Origin: Pseudevernia furfuracea
Taxonomy: Eukaryota; Ascomycota; Lecanoromycetes; Lecanorales; Parmeliaceae
Direction of reading: 5' to 3'
Assembly: GCA_022315425.1 (NCBI GenBank)
Contig: JAIUPT010000042.1
Location: 186,001 to 250,000, forward strand
Length of the DNA: 64,000 bases
Shown here: in pieces, positions 1 to 9,981 of the stretch
Numbering within the stretch: the stretch's first letter is position 1
Layout: every line of letters starts with the position of its first letter
Position numbers and translations under genes: made by a program
Notes under the pieces: model-generated
Databases searched by the model: none
What the model was told of the DNA's origin: nothing
What the model saw: only the letters and a program-made list of their open reading frames with translations

Positions 1-309
1 GAGCTTGCCAAGTCACACCTAAGGTACCTCGTTGGTGGTCGCAGTGGTGTCCAAGATGAGCGACTGTACATGTTCGATTTTCCGGAACGACCGGGAGCAT
101 TGATCAAGTTCTTGACTACCTTGCGACTGGACCAGAACATCTCACTCTTCCACTATCGAAACCATGGAGGAGATATCGCCAAGGTGTTGGCTGGTATTCA
201 ATGCCCGATAGCCGAGAAGCAAGAAATGGAGGGCTTCCTATCGAAGCTGGGCTATCCTTTCTCTGACTGCACAGACTCGCCTACATATCGAACGTTTCTC
301 CGGGAGTGA
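1..309 (+). CDS. ILV1: Threonine deaminase (threonine dehydratase), C-terminal part
   Basis: The reading frame is open from the first base and ends in TGA at 307-309, so only the last 102 residues are inside the window. They read as the C-terminal regulatory (ACT-like, Thr_dehydrat_C) domain of biosynthetic threonine deaminase: 'MFDFPERPGALIKFL' followed by 'ISLFHYRNHGGDIAKVL' and a final 'GYPFSDCTDSPTYRTFL'. In the family this mitochondrial PLP enzyme converts threonine to 2-oxobutanoate, the first step to isoleucine, and this domain senses isoleucine and valine. The catalytic half lies upstream of the window. The ATG at position 70 is an internal methionine, not a start. Confidence 0.9.
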   Translation, partial: ELAKSHLRYLVGGRSGVQDERLYMFDFPERPGALIKFLTTLRLDQNISLFHYRNHGGDIAKVLAGIQCPIAEKQEMEGFLSKLGYPFSDCTDSPTYRTFLRE

Positions 310-1085
310 GTTGGCTGTGGCGAGTTGAAACCGCTCAGGTTCCAAGGAGATAGAAGTCACGGTATGTAAACACTTCACAGATGCTAGTGCCATATGCCCA
401 CGAATCACTGGACAATGATAGTCGACAACAGCTCCAGACCTCAGCCATGCACAGTAGGATGTCTCGGATGTTATTCTTCCGTGTTTCTGGTTCCTGGTAC
501 CTAGGCCGGCTATTGCATCTGGACAGCAATCTCAGTTGGGGATCTAGAGGACTTCGAAATGCACAAACGTAGAATAGGGCGCCCTATAATCCAGAAGAAA
601 GCTATCATGTCCAAGCAAATGGATCTCTTCGGCTGCAAGCTGCCTGTTTCATTGTGTTGTAGGACACCTGCTATGACCTGGCCCTCCAATGGGAACTGAG
701 GCCCCAAGGCAGTTGCTTCGATTGGCCCTTGTTTGTGACAAAAGCAAGCAATGACCACCTAAATGTTCTCCTGATGTCCTGATCCTGCTATTGCATTTTC
801 CAAAGCGTGAGAACTGCCGCACTGACTGTGGTGATCCCCTGAAATCGACAGCGGTCAATGCTGAAAGCTATTAGTTCATTGTGAATGATGCATTTGGACA
901 GGAGCCTTACAGGGACAGACAATAGACACCAATGATAAGATGTTCAATGGGTTTGCAAAGGCTGCAGTGTAAGCAGGTATCAAACAGGAGTGTGCCGTCA
1001 CGGCCCTTGTGTTGAGCTCTTTTGAAGCCCAATTTACAATGCACGCTTTGCCTTACTTGACGCGTTGTCGTGATGAGGTGAAAAT
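310..1085. other. Intergenic, no supported gene
   Basis: Short overlapping ORFs on both strands have no recognisable protein features. It probably holds the 3' UTR of the threonine deaminase gene and upstream sequence of the GT2 gene. Confidence 0.6.
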
Positions 1086-1110
1086 TTTCACCTCACCTCA
1101 CATCACATCA

Positions 1111-1400
1111 CACGATTGCACACGCTTACACTCTCGATCGTTTCTACCTCACATAATTGCATACGCTTACACTCTCGATCGTTTCTACCTCACACACTTG
1201 CACACGCTTACACTCTTGATCATTCTACCTCACATAATTGCACACGCTTACACTCTCGATCGTTTCTACCTCGATCGTTTCTACCTCACATAATTGCACA
1301 CGCTTACACTCTCGATCGTTTCTACCTCACATAATTGCATACGCTTACACTCTCGATCGTTTCTACCTCACATAATTGCACACGCTTACACTCTCGGTCA
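1111..1400. repeat. 41-bp minisatellite upstream of the GT2 gene
   Basis: About seven head-to-tail copies of a 41-bp unit. Copies start near 1111, 1150, 1191, 1231, 1287, 1328 and 1369, and each contains CACGCTTACACTCTCGATCG or a close variant. A 15-bp partial duplication sits at 1272-1286. Copies differ at only one to a few bases, so the array is young or homogenised. It ends about 40 bp before the GT2 start codon at 1441, so it lies in the 5' leader or core promoter. Most copies carry the palindrome CGATCG. The unit is not a multiple of 3 and there is no in-frame ATG before 1441, so the array is not read as protein. Confidence 0.92.
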
Positions 1401-1440
1401 TTTACAATTTGCACATTACATTCGCTTCCCAGATCACAAG

Positions 1441-3459
1441 ATGGTGCTTGAGGCTATCAACGATACAGTTCGACCTGTTGAGCATACAACAGTTATCTTC
1501 TTTCTCGCTTGGCTTCTTCTGTTGTCATGGGGCACTGGGCATTACCGGTTCAGCTGGTATAACCATATCATTGCTATCATTGTCACTGATCTCTCCTTGA
1601 ATGGCACAACGTTGAAGCTCTTCAGCGCTCTTTTCCTATTTCGCTATGTACGGCTTATTTACAACCTAAAAGCCTTCCTTAGCTATCAACCAATCGCTAT
1701 CCCAGAAGAACCGAGCCTAACAGCAGCGAAAGATGTCACAGTCATTGTTCCAACAGTGGAACCTTACGGAACTCAGTTCGAGGAATGTATCCAATCAATC
1801 GACTACAACGGACCTTCGAAGATTATTGTTGTCACTGCTGGACCAGGCAACTATGAGAAAGCGATCAAGAGCACACGCATGTACACAAAGGTTGTGGTGA
1901 TGAATTGCAATGCTCAGAACAAACGGGAACAGGTCTGTATGGCTATACCAGAGGTACGAAAAAAGAGAGACTGTTGAAAAGAGAATGTTGGAGAGAATTT
2001 CAAGGAGAGAATTTCAAGGAGAGAATGTTGAAGAGAGAATGTTGAAGAGAATTTCAAGGAGAGAATTTCAAGGAGAGAATGTTGAAGAGAGAATGTTGAA
2101 GAGAGAATGCTGAGGAGAGAATGCTGAGGAGAGAATGCTGAGGAGAGAATGCTGAGGAGAGAATGTTGAAGAGAGAATGCTGGCGTGTGCTTCAGAGGAT
2201 AAATGTTTCGAAGGGGGCCAAACCCCTTTCCTTCTCCATCCTCATCTCTATAGCTAGGGCTATATGAGAACTTTTCGCTGACCCTCAATGGTTAATCCCT
2301 CTTTTCTTCTTCACCCTCATCTTGGGAACTTTTCGCTAACCGTCAATGGTTGAACCCCCTTTTCTTCTTCACTCTCACCTTCTCAGCTTCTGACCACATG
2401 CCGTCTTTTCGCTAATCATCAACGGCTTTCCAGGTAGACACTAAAATAACAGTACTGTGCGACGACCATGTCTTCTGGCCCGTTTTCTGGCCACTTACTT
2501 TTCTCCTCAGCGTTCTCGCCCCTTTTGAAGATCCAGAAGTTGGCTGCGTCGGCACTAACAAGCAAGTCCGTCGGACCGCCTCAAACTTCTTCGAGGGCTA
2601 CTGGAATCTTCTCGGCTGTACGTACCTGGAACGACATAACTTCGAGATAGCTGCAACGAATAATATCGATGGAGGTGTGTTTGTGGTGTCGGGTCGGACC
2701 TCTGCCCATCGCACAGAGATTCTTAACGACCAAGCCTTCATCAACGGATTCAAAAATGAGTACCTGAATACATGGTTCGGGAGTTTTGGTCCTCTGAACG
2801 CCGACGACGATAACTTTATCACTCGGTGGATGGTTGAGCACGATTACAAGATTAGAATTCAGTACTCTGAAGGAGCTTGTATACAGACAACTTTGGGCGA
2901 ATACCCCAAATTTCTATCTCAGTGCATGCGATGGTCTCGTACGACATGGCGAAGCAATCCACGCAGCCTGTGCTCTCGCAAGATCTGGAGAACACAATGG
3001 TGGTGCGTCTACGCCGTATACATCACATCTCTGTTCAACTTCGCTCTGATCGTCGACCCGGCCCTGCTCTATCTGGCCTGGACTCACCTCAACGACCGGG
3101 CGAGCAGCCACTACTTCGCGCCGAAAACAGGCATCACGGCCCTGCTTCTGTGGATCGTCTGCTCCAAGCTGGTCAAACCCTGGCCGCATTTCCGGCGCCA
3201 TCCCCGGGATCTGCTCTATCTGCCGGGCTATATCCTCTTCGGCTACGTCCATTCGGTGATCAAATTCACGACACTGGTCACGTTTTGGGACATTGCGTGG
3301 GGTTCTCGCCCGCTAGGCGACGCGGGAGTGGGGGACATGGGCCCGAACAATGGCAGGAACAAAGGGCCGTCGGTGGTCGTGAACGGAGAGGAGTTCTGGG
3401 ACGCGGCCGAGATATGGCCGGAGAGGGAGGGCCGTCGGAGGAGGTTGTGGTGGAGATGA
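1441..3459 (+). CDS. Family 2 glycosyltransferase, polysaccharide synthase type (two exons, 512 aa)
   Basis: Model: join(1441..1953, 2434..3459). A phase-0 intron 1954-2433 (GTACGA..TTTCCAG, branch-like GCTAATC) joins 'REQVCMAIPE' to 'VDTKITVLCDDHVFWPVFW' in one continuous frame. Exon 1 has two hydrophobic N-terminal segments and the first nucleotide-sugar-binding strand 'DVTVIVPTVEPYGTQFEECI'. Exon 2 carries the DxD-like 'CDDHVFW', 'GTNKQVRRTASN', the acidic 'LNADDDNFITRWM' and 'QCMRWSRTTW' (a Q-x-x-RW motif), then three or four membrane segments. This is the layout of hyaluronan/chitin-synthase-like GT2 enzymes of the plasma membrane. Fungal members such as Zymoseptoria GT2 act on a surface polymer and are needed for hyphal extension; the substrate here is inferred, not shown. 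The 480-bp intron is far longer than any other intron in the window because it is full of repeats. All catalytic motifs are present, so the gene looks functional. Confidence 0.88.
1967..2183. repeat. 14-bp minisatellite inside the GT2 intron
   Basis: About fifteen copies of a 14-bp unit built on GAGAGAATNNNNNN, in three interspersed sequence classes: GAGAGAATGTTGAA, GAGAGAATTTCAAG and GAGAGAATGCTGAG. The whole array lies inside the intron at 1954-2433, starting just after the 5' splice site. It is purine-rich on the sense strand. Confidence 0.9.
2267..2433. repeat. Tandemly repeated 3' end of the GT2 intron
   Basis: Imperfect ~58-bp copies begin near 2267, 2325 and 2404. Each carries TTTTCGCTRAYC, which includes a branch-point-like GCTGAC, GCTAAC or GCTAAT, followed by TCAAYGGTT and a pyrimidine stretch. 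Only the last copy ends in the TTTCCAG used as 3' splice site. The AG at 2385-2386 would lead quickly to an in-frame TAG if used. Confidence 0.75.
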
Positions 3460-3518
3460 ATTTGGGGAGGACGTCGTGGTGGAGGAGAATTCGCGGCTGC
3501 AGGCTCAGATAGCTGTCA

Positions 3519-3576
3519 GGATGGTGGAGGATGGTGGAGGATGGTGGAGGATGGTGGAGGATGATGGTGGAAGATG
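3519..3576. repeat. 10-bp minisatellite (ATGGTGGAGG) behind the GT2 stop codon
   Basis: Four perfect ATGGTGGAGG copies at 3521-3560, then degenerate copies to about 3576. It begins 60 bp after the GT2 stop at 3459, so it is probably in the 3' UTR. Confidence 0.9.
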
Positions 3577-3760
3577 GGTTGGAATCGGAGCACCAGTTGG
3601 CAAGCAAAGGGGATAGGGCATACAGCCCGCCAGCGCCGCCCCCAAATAGCTGCCAGGATGATGATAGAAATTCGGGTGTGCAGTTGCAGCAAACACAATC
3701 ACAATTGGCAGCCACAAGTTCACGCACACGTACGTAGCCCTACAATGGCAACAAAGTTTA

Positions 3761-3980
3761 GGGGTTACAAGGCATGCAAACACTTGCAAACCAATGATAT
3801 GATTACCGTGCCGTGATAGTGATAGCAAGAGATAAGGTTACAAGGCATGTTAATGCTGCAGAGTATGGGTACGATACCCTGACAATGATGGCAATAGATA
3901 GGGCTACAAGCTATACAGAATGCTGCAAAGTAAGGGTACGATACCATGATAAACGCCACAAGGTACGGGTATGATACCAC
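3761..3980. repeat. Diverged ~56-75-bp tandem repeat
   Basis: Three full imperfect copies and a partial one, starting near 3761, 3836, 3902 and 3958. Shared blocks are GGTTACAAGGCATG-like, ATGCTGCARAGTA and GGGTACGATACC. It fills most of the space between the convergent GT2 gene and the AMP-binding enzyme. Confidence 0.65.
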
Positions 3981-4016
3981 CATAGTCTATTGTATACATG
4001 CGCTATTCCCCTCGAA

Positions 4017-6363
4017 TTATGTAACACCTAAACTATGCGCAGGGCGCAGAGGGTCGAAAGACCCCGGGATTTTGATCCCGAGGAGCCAAGTATCCACGGT
4101 CCTGTGCCCAAAATCGTGGGGGTTGAGGACGATCCCGTTGCCTTGATCGCAGCAGTCCGTCTCCCCTTCGGCGTCGCTGTATACGGAGCTTGCTGTGGTT
4201 GGTGATGCAAGGTGGCTTGATCCGTCCTCGTTGTTGCCGGAATCCGTCGTCGTGGTGGGGCTAGACGTGGTAGACATGGGCGTGGACATGGCTCGCCAGT
4301 GTTCGTAGAGTAGTTCGGTGGCTTTGATGAACAACCTCCAGCTTTGAGCCAGCTTCGATGTTGACCGGGCGGATTGTAGCTCTGAATTTGCACGCTCTTT
4401 CAATAACTTTCTCAATATTTTGCCAGCGGGGTTCTTGGGGATTGAGTCGACGAATACAACGCCTCCGTCTAGGCTCTTGTATCTCGCGAGGTAGTTGGAC
4501 ATGTGGTTCTTGATGTCGGCCAGGTCAATGTCGCTACCAGGTACCTTGATGACGTAGGCTCGAGGGGCTTCGGTGGTGTCGTCTTTGGGGTGAAGGATAC
4601 CGATGACAGCAGCGTCCAAGATTTCAGGGTGCAGCATAAGAACTGCTTGCAATTCAGCTGGCGAAACCTGCCAGCCACGGACCTTGATCATCTCCTGTTG
4701 CAGCACAGTCAGCGACGATCGGACACGGCACACGTTGATGGGATAGATGACCGAATCTAAGGGACTGCCCAACCTTTGCCCGGTCAACAATGTAGTATCT
4801 GCCTCCGTCCTTGTATCCAACATCGCCGGTTCTCAGCCAGCCCTCAGCGTCTATCATGGCTCTACTGGCTTCAGGGTTTCCAAGGTAGCCTTGCATGACA
4901 AGCGGTCCTCTGACGTAGATCTCGGCTTGTTCCTCGTCTCGATCGACGATACTGCCATTTTGGGCGATGAGTCTGGGGGACTAGATTAGCCATTTTTATA
5001 GAGAAACTTTGGATGGACCTCACTTGGCTTCCATTCCTGGCAGCAGTTTGCCCACACTACCGGTATGGTCTGTATCAGGCCAGAGAAAAGTAGTGATCCA
5101 TCCAGACTCCGTCATTCCCCAAACCTGCACCACCCTCGCAGCGGGCGCTAAGAGACGAAAAAACGCATCCTGAGCCCTCTCATCCAACGGAGAGCCGGCA
5201 CACCAGACCAAGCGGAGTGAAGCTAGCAGGTCCCTCGTTTTTGCTTCTCCTTTCATGAGTGCATTCAAGATCGCTGGTACTAACGGTGTCTCGGTAATCT
5301 CATACTGGTGAATTATCGACAGATACCTCTGCTGCTCGAAGCGGCGCATTATGTAAGTCGGTACACCTTCTCGAATGGGTGCGATGTGTGCAAGTGGGAA
5401 GGCAAAGGCGTGGAACTCCGGCAGACTGATTAAACGAGATACCTGTTGAGCCAGTGTTAGTAATGGGAAAGGGTGTTCCAGAGCTGAGGTGAATCCACCT
5501 TGTAGGGCTTTTCCTTGCTATCTTCTAGCATAATACTCTGCATCACGAAGCTGTGATGGGAGATCATGGCCGCTTTCGGTAGTCCAGTAGTCCCACTAGT
5601 AGAAAGCAAAGCAGCTGTCGTATTCTTTGCTTCTTCCTCGCTCGAAAACCGCACCCAATCGCGCTCACCATGATTCAGAAGCTCTTGGATAGAGCTGCAA
5701 GGAAACTTTGGAACAGTGCCAGGTTTTGGGAGACGGCGGGAGTCTGTGTCCAGGGCGAACACTTTGGAGGCTGACACCCCATACTCTCCCACTTGGGCGA
5801 CTAAGGGGAGAAGTTCGTATTCTGTAATAAGAAATCGAGCTCTGGTGCTCTGCATGTGGTGCCTAAGCTCTGAATGTGTGTATCCTGGATTAGAGCCTGT
5901 AAATCGCCCTCCTGCGCCGATGATGCCAAGGAAAAGCATGGTGTACATCACCTGAGATAGTCAGCTCTGCTCGGCCGCTGCTCGCGATTCAGCTGACGAA
6001 TCCAGGGCAGCAGAATGGCGAAAGGAGAAGTCTCGCCCTTACATCATTAAAAGCATGCACGCACACGCAGTCTCCTGGCTTCAAACCCACCGCCTTCCAG
6101 CCAGCGACAAACTTCCTGACATAGACCCGCGCTTCGCGGGCTGATATCGACCCTTGGGGATTCTCAGGATCAATGTAGATCTTCGTGTCTTGGTCGTAGT
6201 CACGATTCCCGAAAATCCATGAGACCAAATCCATCTTGGAGCCTTTTTCGACGGGGTCCACGAGAATCCAGGTAGTCGACTTCTCACGGCGCTTGAAGAT
6301 TTTGCGAATCTTGGCGACTGGGAATATTGTGGAGAAGAAGGCATATTTGTTCCTGCCAGACAT
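4017..6363 (-). CDS. AMP-binding acyl-CoA ligase, 4-coumarate-CoA-ligase-like (five exons, 689 aa)
   Basis: Model: complement(join(4017..4694, 4774..4972, 5024..5442, 5499..5951, 6043..6363)). Introns are 91, 56, 51 and 79 bp and every junction keeps the frame. In order: an N-terminal domain with 'YVRKFVAGWKAVGLKPGDCV', 'FLGIIGAGGRFTGSNPGYT', the ATP/AMP P-loop 'LLSTSGTTGLPKAAMISHH', 'VWGMTESGWITTFLWP', 'GWLRTGDVGYKDGGRYYIVD', the hinge 'AKEMIKVRGWQVSPAELQAV', and the C-terminal lysine motif 'IPKNPAGKILRKLLKE'. These are the hallmarks of the adenylate-forming superfamily, which activates carboxylic acids as acyl-AMP and then acyl-CoA. Fungal members of this type take aromatic or fatty acids; the substrate cannot be read here. 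A Ser/Thr-rich tail of about 120 residues follows the catalytic core and is unusual. No SKL-type peroxisomal signal is present. Two 5' splice sites are atypical (GTGGAT, GTTGGG). Confidence 0.9.
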
Positions 6364-7503
6364 TGGGTAGTCAGGCTAAATATAAAGTCAAGAGTGACCG
6401 AATTCGCCCCAGTCCAGAAGACCCAATGATGTGGGTGCTAACGCTTGGGGTGTCATGTAGGTGTATCATGTCGGTTCGGCGTTTGTCGGTTGTGCTTTCC
6501 TGGACAAGTCCGAAGGAAGGCGCAACCAATGATATCTCCGGTCGCGTACCAATAGGCGAATACTGGAAGCAGATATCCAGCTGCTTCCAGGCTTACGGCA
6601 CGGTTTTCTTGTTTTCTTGTCGGGATTGATGTATTTGTCATTGGAACTGCTGATAATGGAGAAGCATTCGCATGAGGGTGTGAGAATGAACTTGGAGTTG
6701 GTGGGGGGGTATTGACTCTGGTAAAGCATGTGTCGCGTGGCCTCCATGTACGAGTCTCTTTGCTTCATGCACCTTGACGCCATCTTGCATCGCCCGCTGC
6801 AAGAAGAGAGTGTCCGGTGCAAGCCAGTGGATGATGCCCTCAATTACGCTTTGCGCCTCCACGTCCGTAGTTGGGCGCAAATTGAGCCAGTCATATGCAC
6901 ACTTACGCGCCAAGAACCATTCCGGCGGTTGTAGGAGGCTTCATCATGTCACCAATGTGGTTGGCCGCATACTCTCAAGGGATGGAGAGAGCGAAGCGCA
7001 TGATGAGGATGTCTATTCCAGATATTGGCTGCAGGATTGGAACGAATGTAGGATAAGTTTGCGGATATAGGACTCGAGTGTGCATGACTGGGAGTGCCGG
7101 AGTGGGGATTGCTGGGGCTTGGCGATGAGATTGCATACAGAAATGCTCCGGAGGTGTCACGGACTTGAAAATGATTGGTCAAATTGCTGAATAAGAATAC
7201 GAGTGTACGCATCTTATGGATCCTAAAATAACATTCCAAATTCCTGGGAATATATCCGGCCTCACTAATAAATATTGAGATAATGATACGGGAGTATTTT
7301 AGGTAAGAAAAAAGAATATGCGGTCCATGGGATCCATGCTACACCACCTTGCTACACCACCTTACGCCCATGCATGATGCAACATTAATTCTCTCCGTCA
7401 TAATTCCGGCGTCCATCCTCCCTGCATTTCCATTTCCATTTTCTCATCTAGTCTAAGCCGACTGACCCAAGTTATTGATTGACAGATATATCTAATGTCA
7501 CCC
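6364..7503. other. Intergenic, no supported gene
   Basis: Several minus-strand ORFs of 60-125 codons lie at 6453-7239. One stretch (about 6970-6885 reversed) reads 'YAANHIGDMMKPPTTAGMVL' before a GTAAGT donor and could be an exon remnant, but I recognise no family and find no consistent gene model. The promoter of the AMP-binding enzyme should lie next to 6363. Confidence 0.4.
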
Positions 7504-8758
7504 TCAAACTTCATTATCAATGTTGCACTCTCCACTATCATCTGCACCCCCATCGTCCTCATCGCAATCAGCCTCGTCGTCCATAGGAATCATCTCTATC
7601 CTTGCCAGCTGTAATTCCCTGTTCCCTTGTCCCACCATCAGCGCCACTTGATCCTCATCCCAACCCCTGCGCCTCACTTCCTCCACCATTACGTCTCTGA
7701 TTCTATTGCTCCATTGTCGATATTCCAACAGATTCTCGTCTTCCAGCTCGAACAATTCCACCCCGATCCCACCAAGCAATTCACTCAAAGGATAACTGCC
7801 CGCAAATTCCCAGTCGATGACTGCGCTGATGCGACCATTGTGCACCATGATGTTCCGGCCGCAGAAATCGCCGTGCACCAGAGCGAAAGGCTCTTGGGGA
7901 AGGAAAGGGGATGGATCTGAAATCACTCTGTCCCGGGCTGTTCGCAAGGACTCGAGGAACTTCTCTTTTGACGTGCCTTCAAACACGTCCTCATCTAGGT
8001 CTTCGGCAGAGGCGTTGGTGTAATAGTAGATCTCTTTATCGTAGCAAGCAATCACGTAGGCCTGTGTAGAAGGATATGGTCCGATGTTGTAGAAGGCCGA
8101 GGAGTGAAACTTGTCCTGAACGAGTTGTCAACATATGGAATACTCTTTTGCCGTGTCATGAAACAGCCCTCGTAATCGACATTGACTTACTCTTCCTTTG
8201 AACAATTTGATGCCTTCGACTGTGGGTCCGAGTTTATGGTCCAATGTTAGACCGCCAATACCGCCGAGATCGATCTGACTCAGTGTGGCAATAATTTGCG
8301 CCACTTCGTCAGCGACGCCTGCTTTCTCTGCTTCTGTCAAGCTGAACCACAATGAATCTAGAGGTTGGCCATCGATGAATTCCATAGCGATGTACGGACT
8401 GTCAGACCCTGACTGTTTGATATTATACGCGTACACTTTGGGGACTGGTATTGACGGATGGTGTTTGGCAATGTATGTAAGGAAGGCTATTTCGTTTTCT
8501 ATTTGACATGCCGAAGCTTCCTCTTTAGGCTCCCGAATGATGATTTTTCGTGTTGAAAGAGTCTCGATGCTGTCCGATACCTGGTATGACAATTGATTAA
8601 AATTGAAGAGAAAACCGTAGATTACTCACGTTATACTCGGTCGTATACGACACGAGCCATACATAGTTATAGCCTCCTTCTGCGAGTAGCTGTACCTCCC
8701 ATGCCTTGATATCGAAGTCAGTGCTTTCTTGGTTTGAGTGTGTATTTTGGTTCTCCAT
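7504..8758 (-). CDS. Aminoglycoside-phosphotransferase-fold kinase (APH family, three exons, 376 aa)
   Basis: Model: complement(join(7504..8115, 8191..8580, 8630..8758)); introns of 75 and 49 bp start GTAAGT and GTGAGT. The N-lobe reads 'LLAEGGYNYVWLVSY' (glycine-rich loop) and 'TRKIIIREPKEEASACQIEN' (lysine strand and helix glutamate). Then comes 'SDSPYIAMEFIDGQPLDSLW'. The C-lobe has the catalytic 'ALVHGDFCGRNIMV' (HGD...N) and 'ISAVIDWEFAGSYPLSEL' (IDWE). These are the APH/choline-kinase motifs, so an active small-molecule or protein kinase is expected. Fungal genomes carry many such genes of unknown substrate; antibiotic resistance should not be assumed. The C-terminus is very acidic. The start at 8758 is the ATG nearest the conserved N-lobe; an in-frame ATG at 8866 is possible. 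A decayed copy lies at 9982-10530. Confidence 0.85.
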
Positions 8759-8900
8759 TAAGGCAAGCTCCACAGCGCTTAACCTTTCCCGTAGTGCCTG
8801 GTTTGTAGTGCCACACTTTGGGGTGGGAGGCGCAGTACTCCATGTGTTTCTTGCAGAATCCGACATTCTTGCAGACCTGGCAATGGTGAGTAGTCGGCAT
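8718..8900 (-). CDS. Small cysteine-rich ORF overlapping the kinase start (60 aa)
   Basis: From ATG at 8900 to a stop at 8718 this frame reads as a compact Cys/His-rich protein: 'CQVCKNVGFCKKHMEYC' (C-x2-C-x5-C-x5-C with a histidine), 'SHPKVWHYKPGTTGKVKRC' and 'CGACLNGEP'. The pattern suggests a small zinc-binding fold. I do not recognise a named family. It overlaps the first 41 bases of the kinase gene in another frame on the same strand. An AG at the phase of '..HHCQ' could also be a 3' splice site, so this may be the last exon of a longer gene. Composition looks coding, but there is no independent support. Confidence 0.45.
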   Translation of the reverse strand: MPTTHHCQVCKNVGFCKKHMEYCASHPKVWHYKPGTTGKVKRCGACLNGEPKYTLKPRKH

Positions 8901-9981
8901 TAGATATGTTTTACTTATATTGCTGACTAATGAGACAAGCGGTGAAGCAAGGGACTGAGGCACTCGAACCTTCGGGTTCCACCTATATACCTCAGACCAA
9001 GTCATCCGTCACTGAGGGACAAGGAAAGCATTAGAGAAAGCATTAGAGGATTTCTGTCACTCTGGCCGCAAACAGCCCGAGGAATGGAGCCAACGATCAT
9101 TGAAGATCCTGAACACAACCAAGGGAGAGAACGTTTCGGCGAAAGGGACAAAGAATGAAAGCACGAAAGGCCGGGAACGGTCACTACTAGTTGAGTAGCT
9201 CTGACATAATTTCCTGCGTTCGAAGGAGTAAGAGAAACCACGTAGACAAGGAAGAGCGACAAGCGTACGCCTGTTGGACAGGAGAAAGGCTTGATTCGAA
9301 GACATTTGAGACGGCGCAGTGACAATAGACCGCATCCTAGGCGTTCAGAAAGAGCGTTTTGAAAGAAAAGACGATGGTTGCATAGACAAAGCAGAAGCGT
9401 TCGAACAGACGTCTGCCTGCCTGACTTCATACCTGAGAGCCACCGAGATCACCTGGGCTTTGTGGGACCAAGAACACGTCCGGAATCTGATCCTTTCCTG
9501 CCTCTGCCGTTCTTGATGCTTTCTAATTCTTTCATTGCCGCAATCTGATGCCTCGAGTGTTGTTGGACTTTCTTCCAGGGCCGGATAAAGCGTGTTCCTG
9601 GGCCAGTGGCCGGTTACCAGTGCGAGCTGTTGAAAAGCGGACGCTGAGTTTGTCGCCAGGAGTCAGAATACTGCGAGTCAAAGAATTGAACAATCGGATC
9701 TCGATGAAAGAAGCTTTCAGTCCGCGTCTGGTGGCGCTGCAGGCGCGCCCGGACGCCAAGCAAGCGGCGTGGGTGGCGTCAAAGAGCGAGGATTAAGTAC
9801 TCACCAGACACCAACTACCAAGCACGAGTCTGAAGCACAAGTCTAGAGCACACAGCGCTGGCATAATGCTAAGGCGCCCAGGAAAGCAAGCGGCCCAGAC
9901 TGTCGGTTTGTGCCTAGCTTAGGATCATCTAGTGTCACAATCGGCCTCTTTGCTAGCACTAGCATCAAGTTCATTTTCAGC
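8901..9981. other. Intergenic, no supported gene
   Basis: Only short, low-quality ORFs on both strands, with no conserved motif visible. It separates the intact kinase from its decayed relative. Confidence 0.5.

Noticed and set aside
1009..1334. Open frames through the 41-bp repeat, with repeated 'HAYTLDRFYL' peptides
   Set aside because: The unit is 41 bp, so every frame reads the same peptides in turn and stays open only because the unit has no stop. No ATG context or codon bias.
1910..2288. Repeat peptides on both strands in 1910-2288 (RISRREFQGENVEER and similar)
   Set aside because: These are translations of the 14-bp intron array. Exon continuity across 1953/2434 shows that the region is intronic.
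6449..7239. Possible minus-strand gene with an exon ending in a GTAAGT donor near 6885
   Set aside because: Frames could not be joined into a recognisable protein, and an in-frame stop precedes the best-looking segment.
9002..9796. ORFs of 65-142 codons on both strands
   Set aside because: No motif, no consistent start and overlapping frames of similar length. They look like random open frames.
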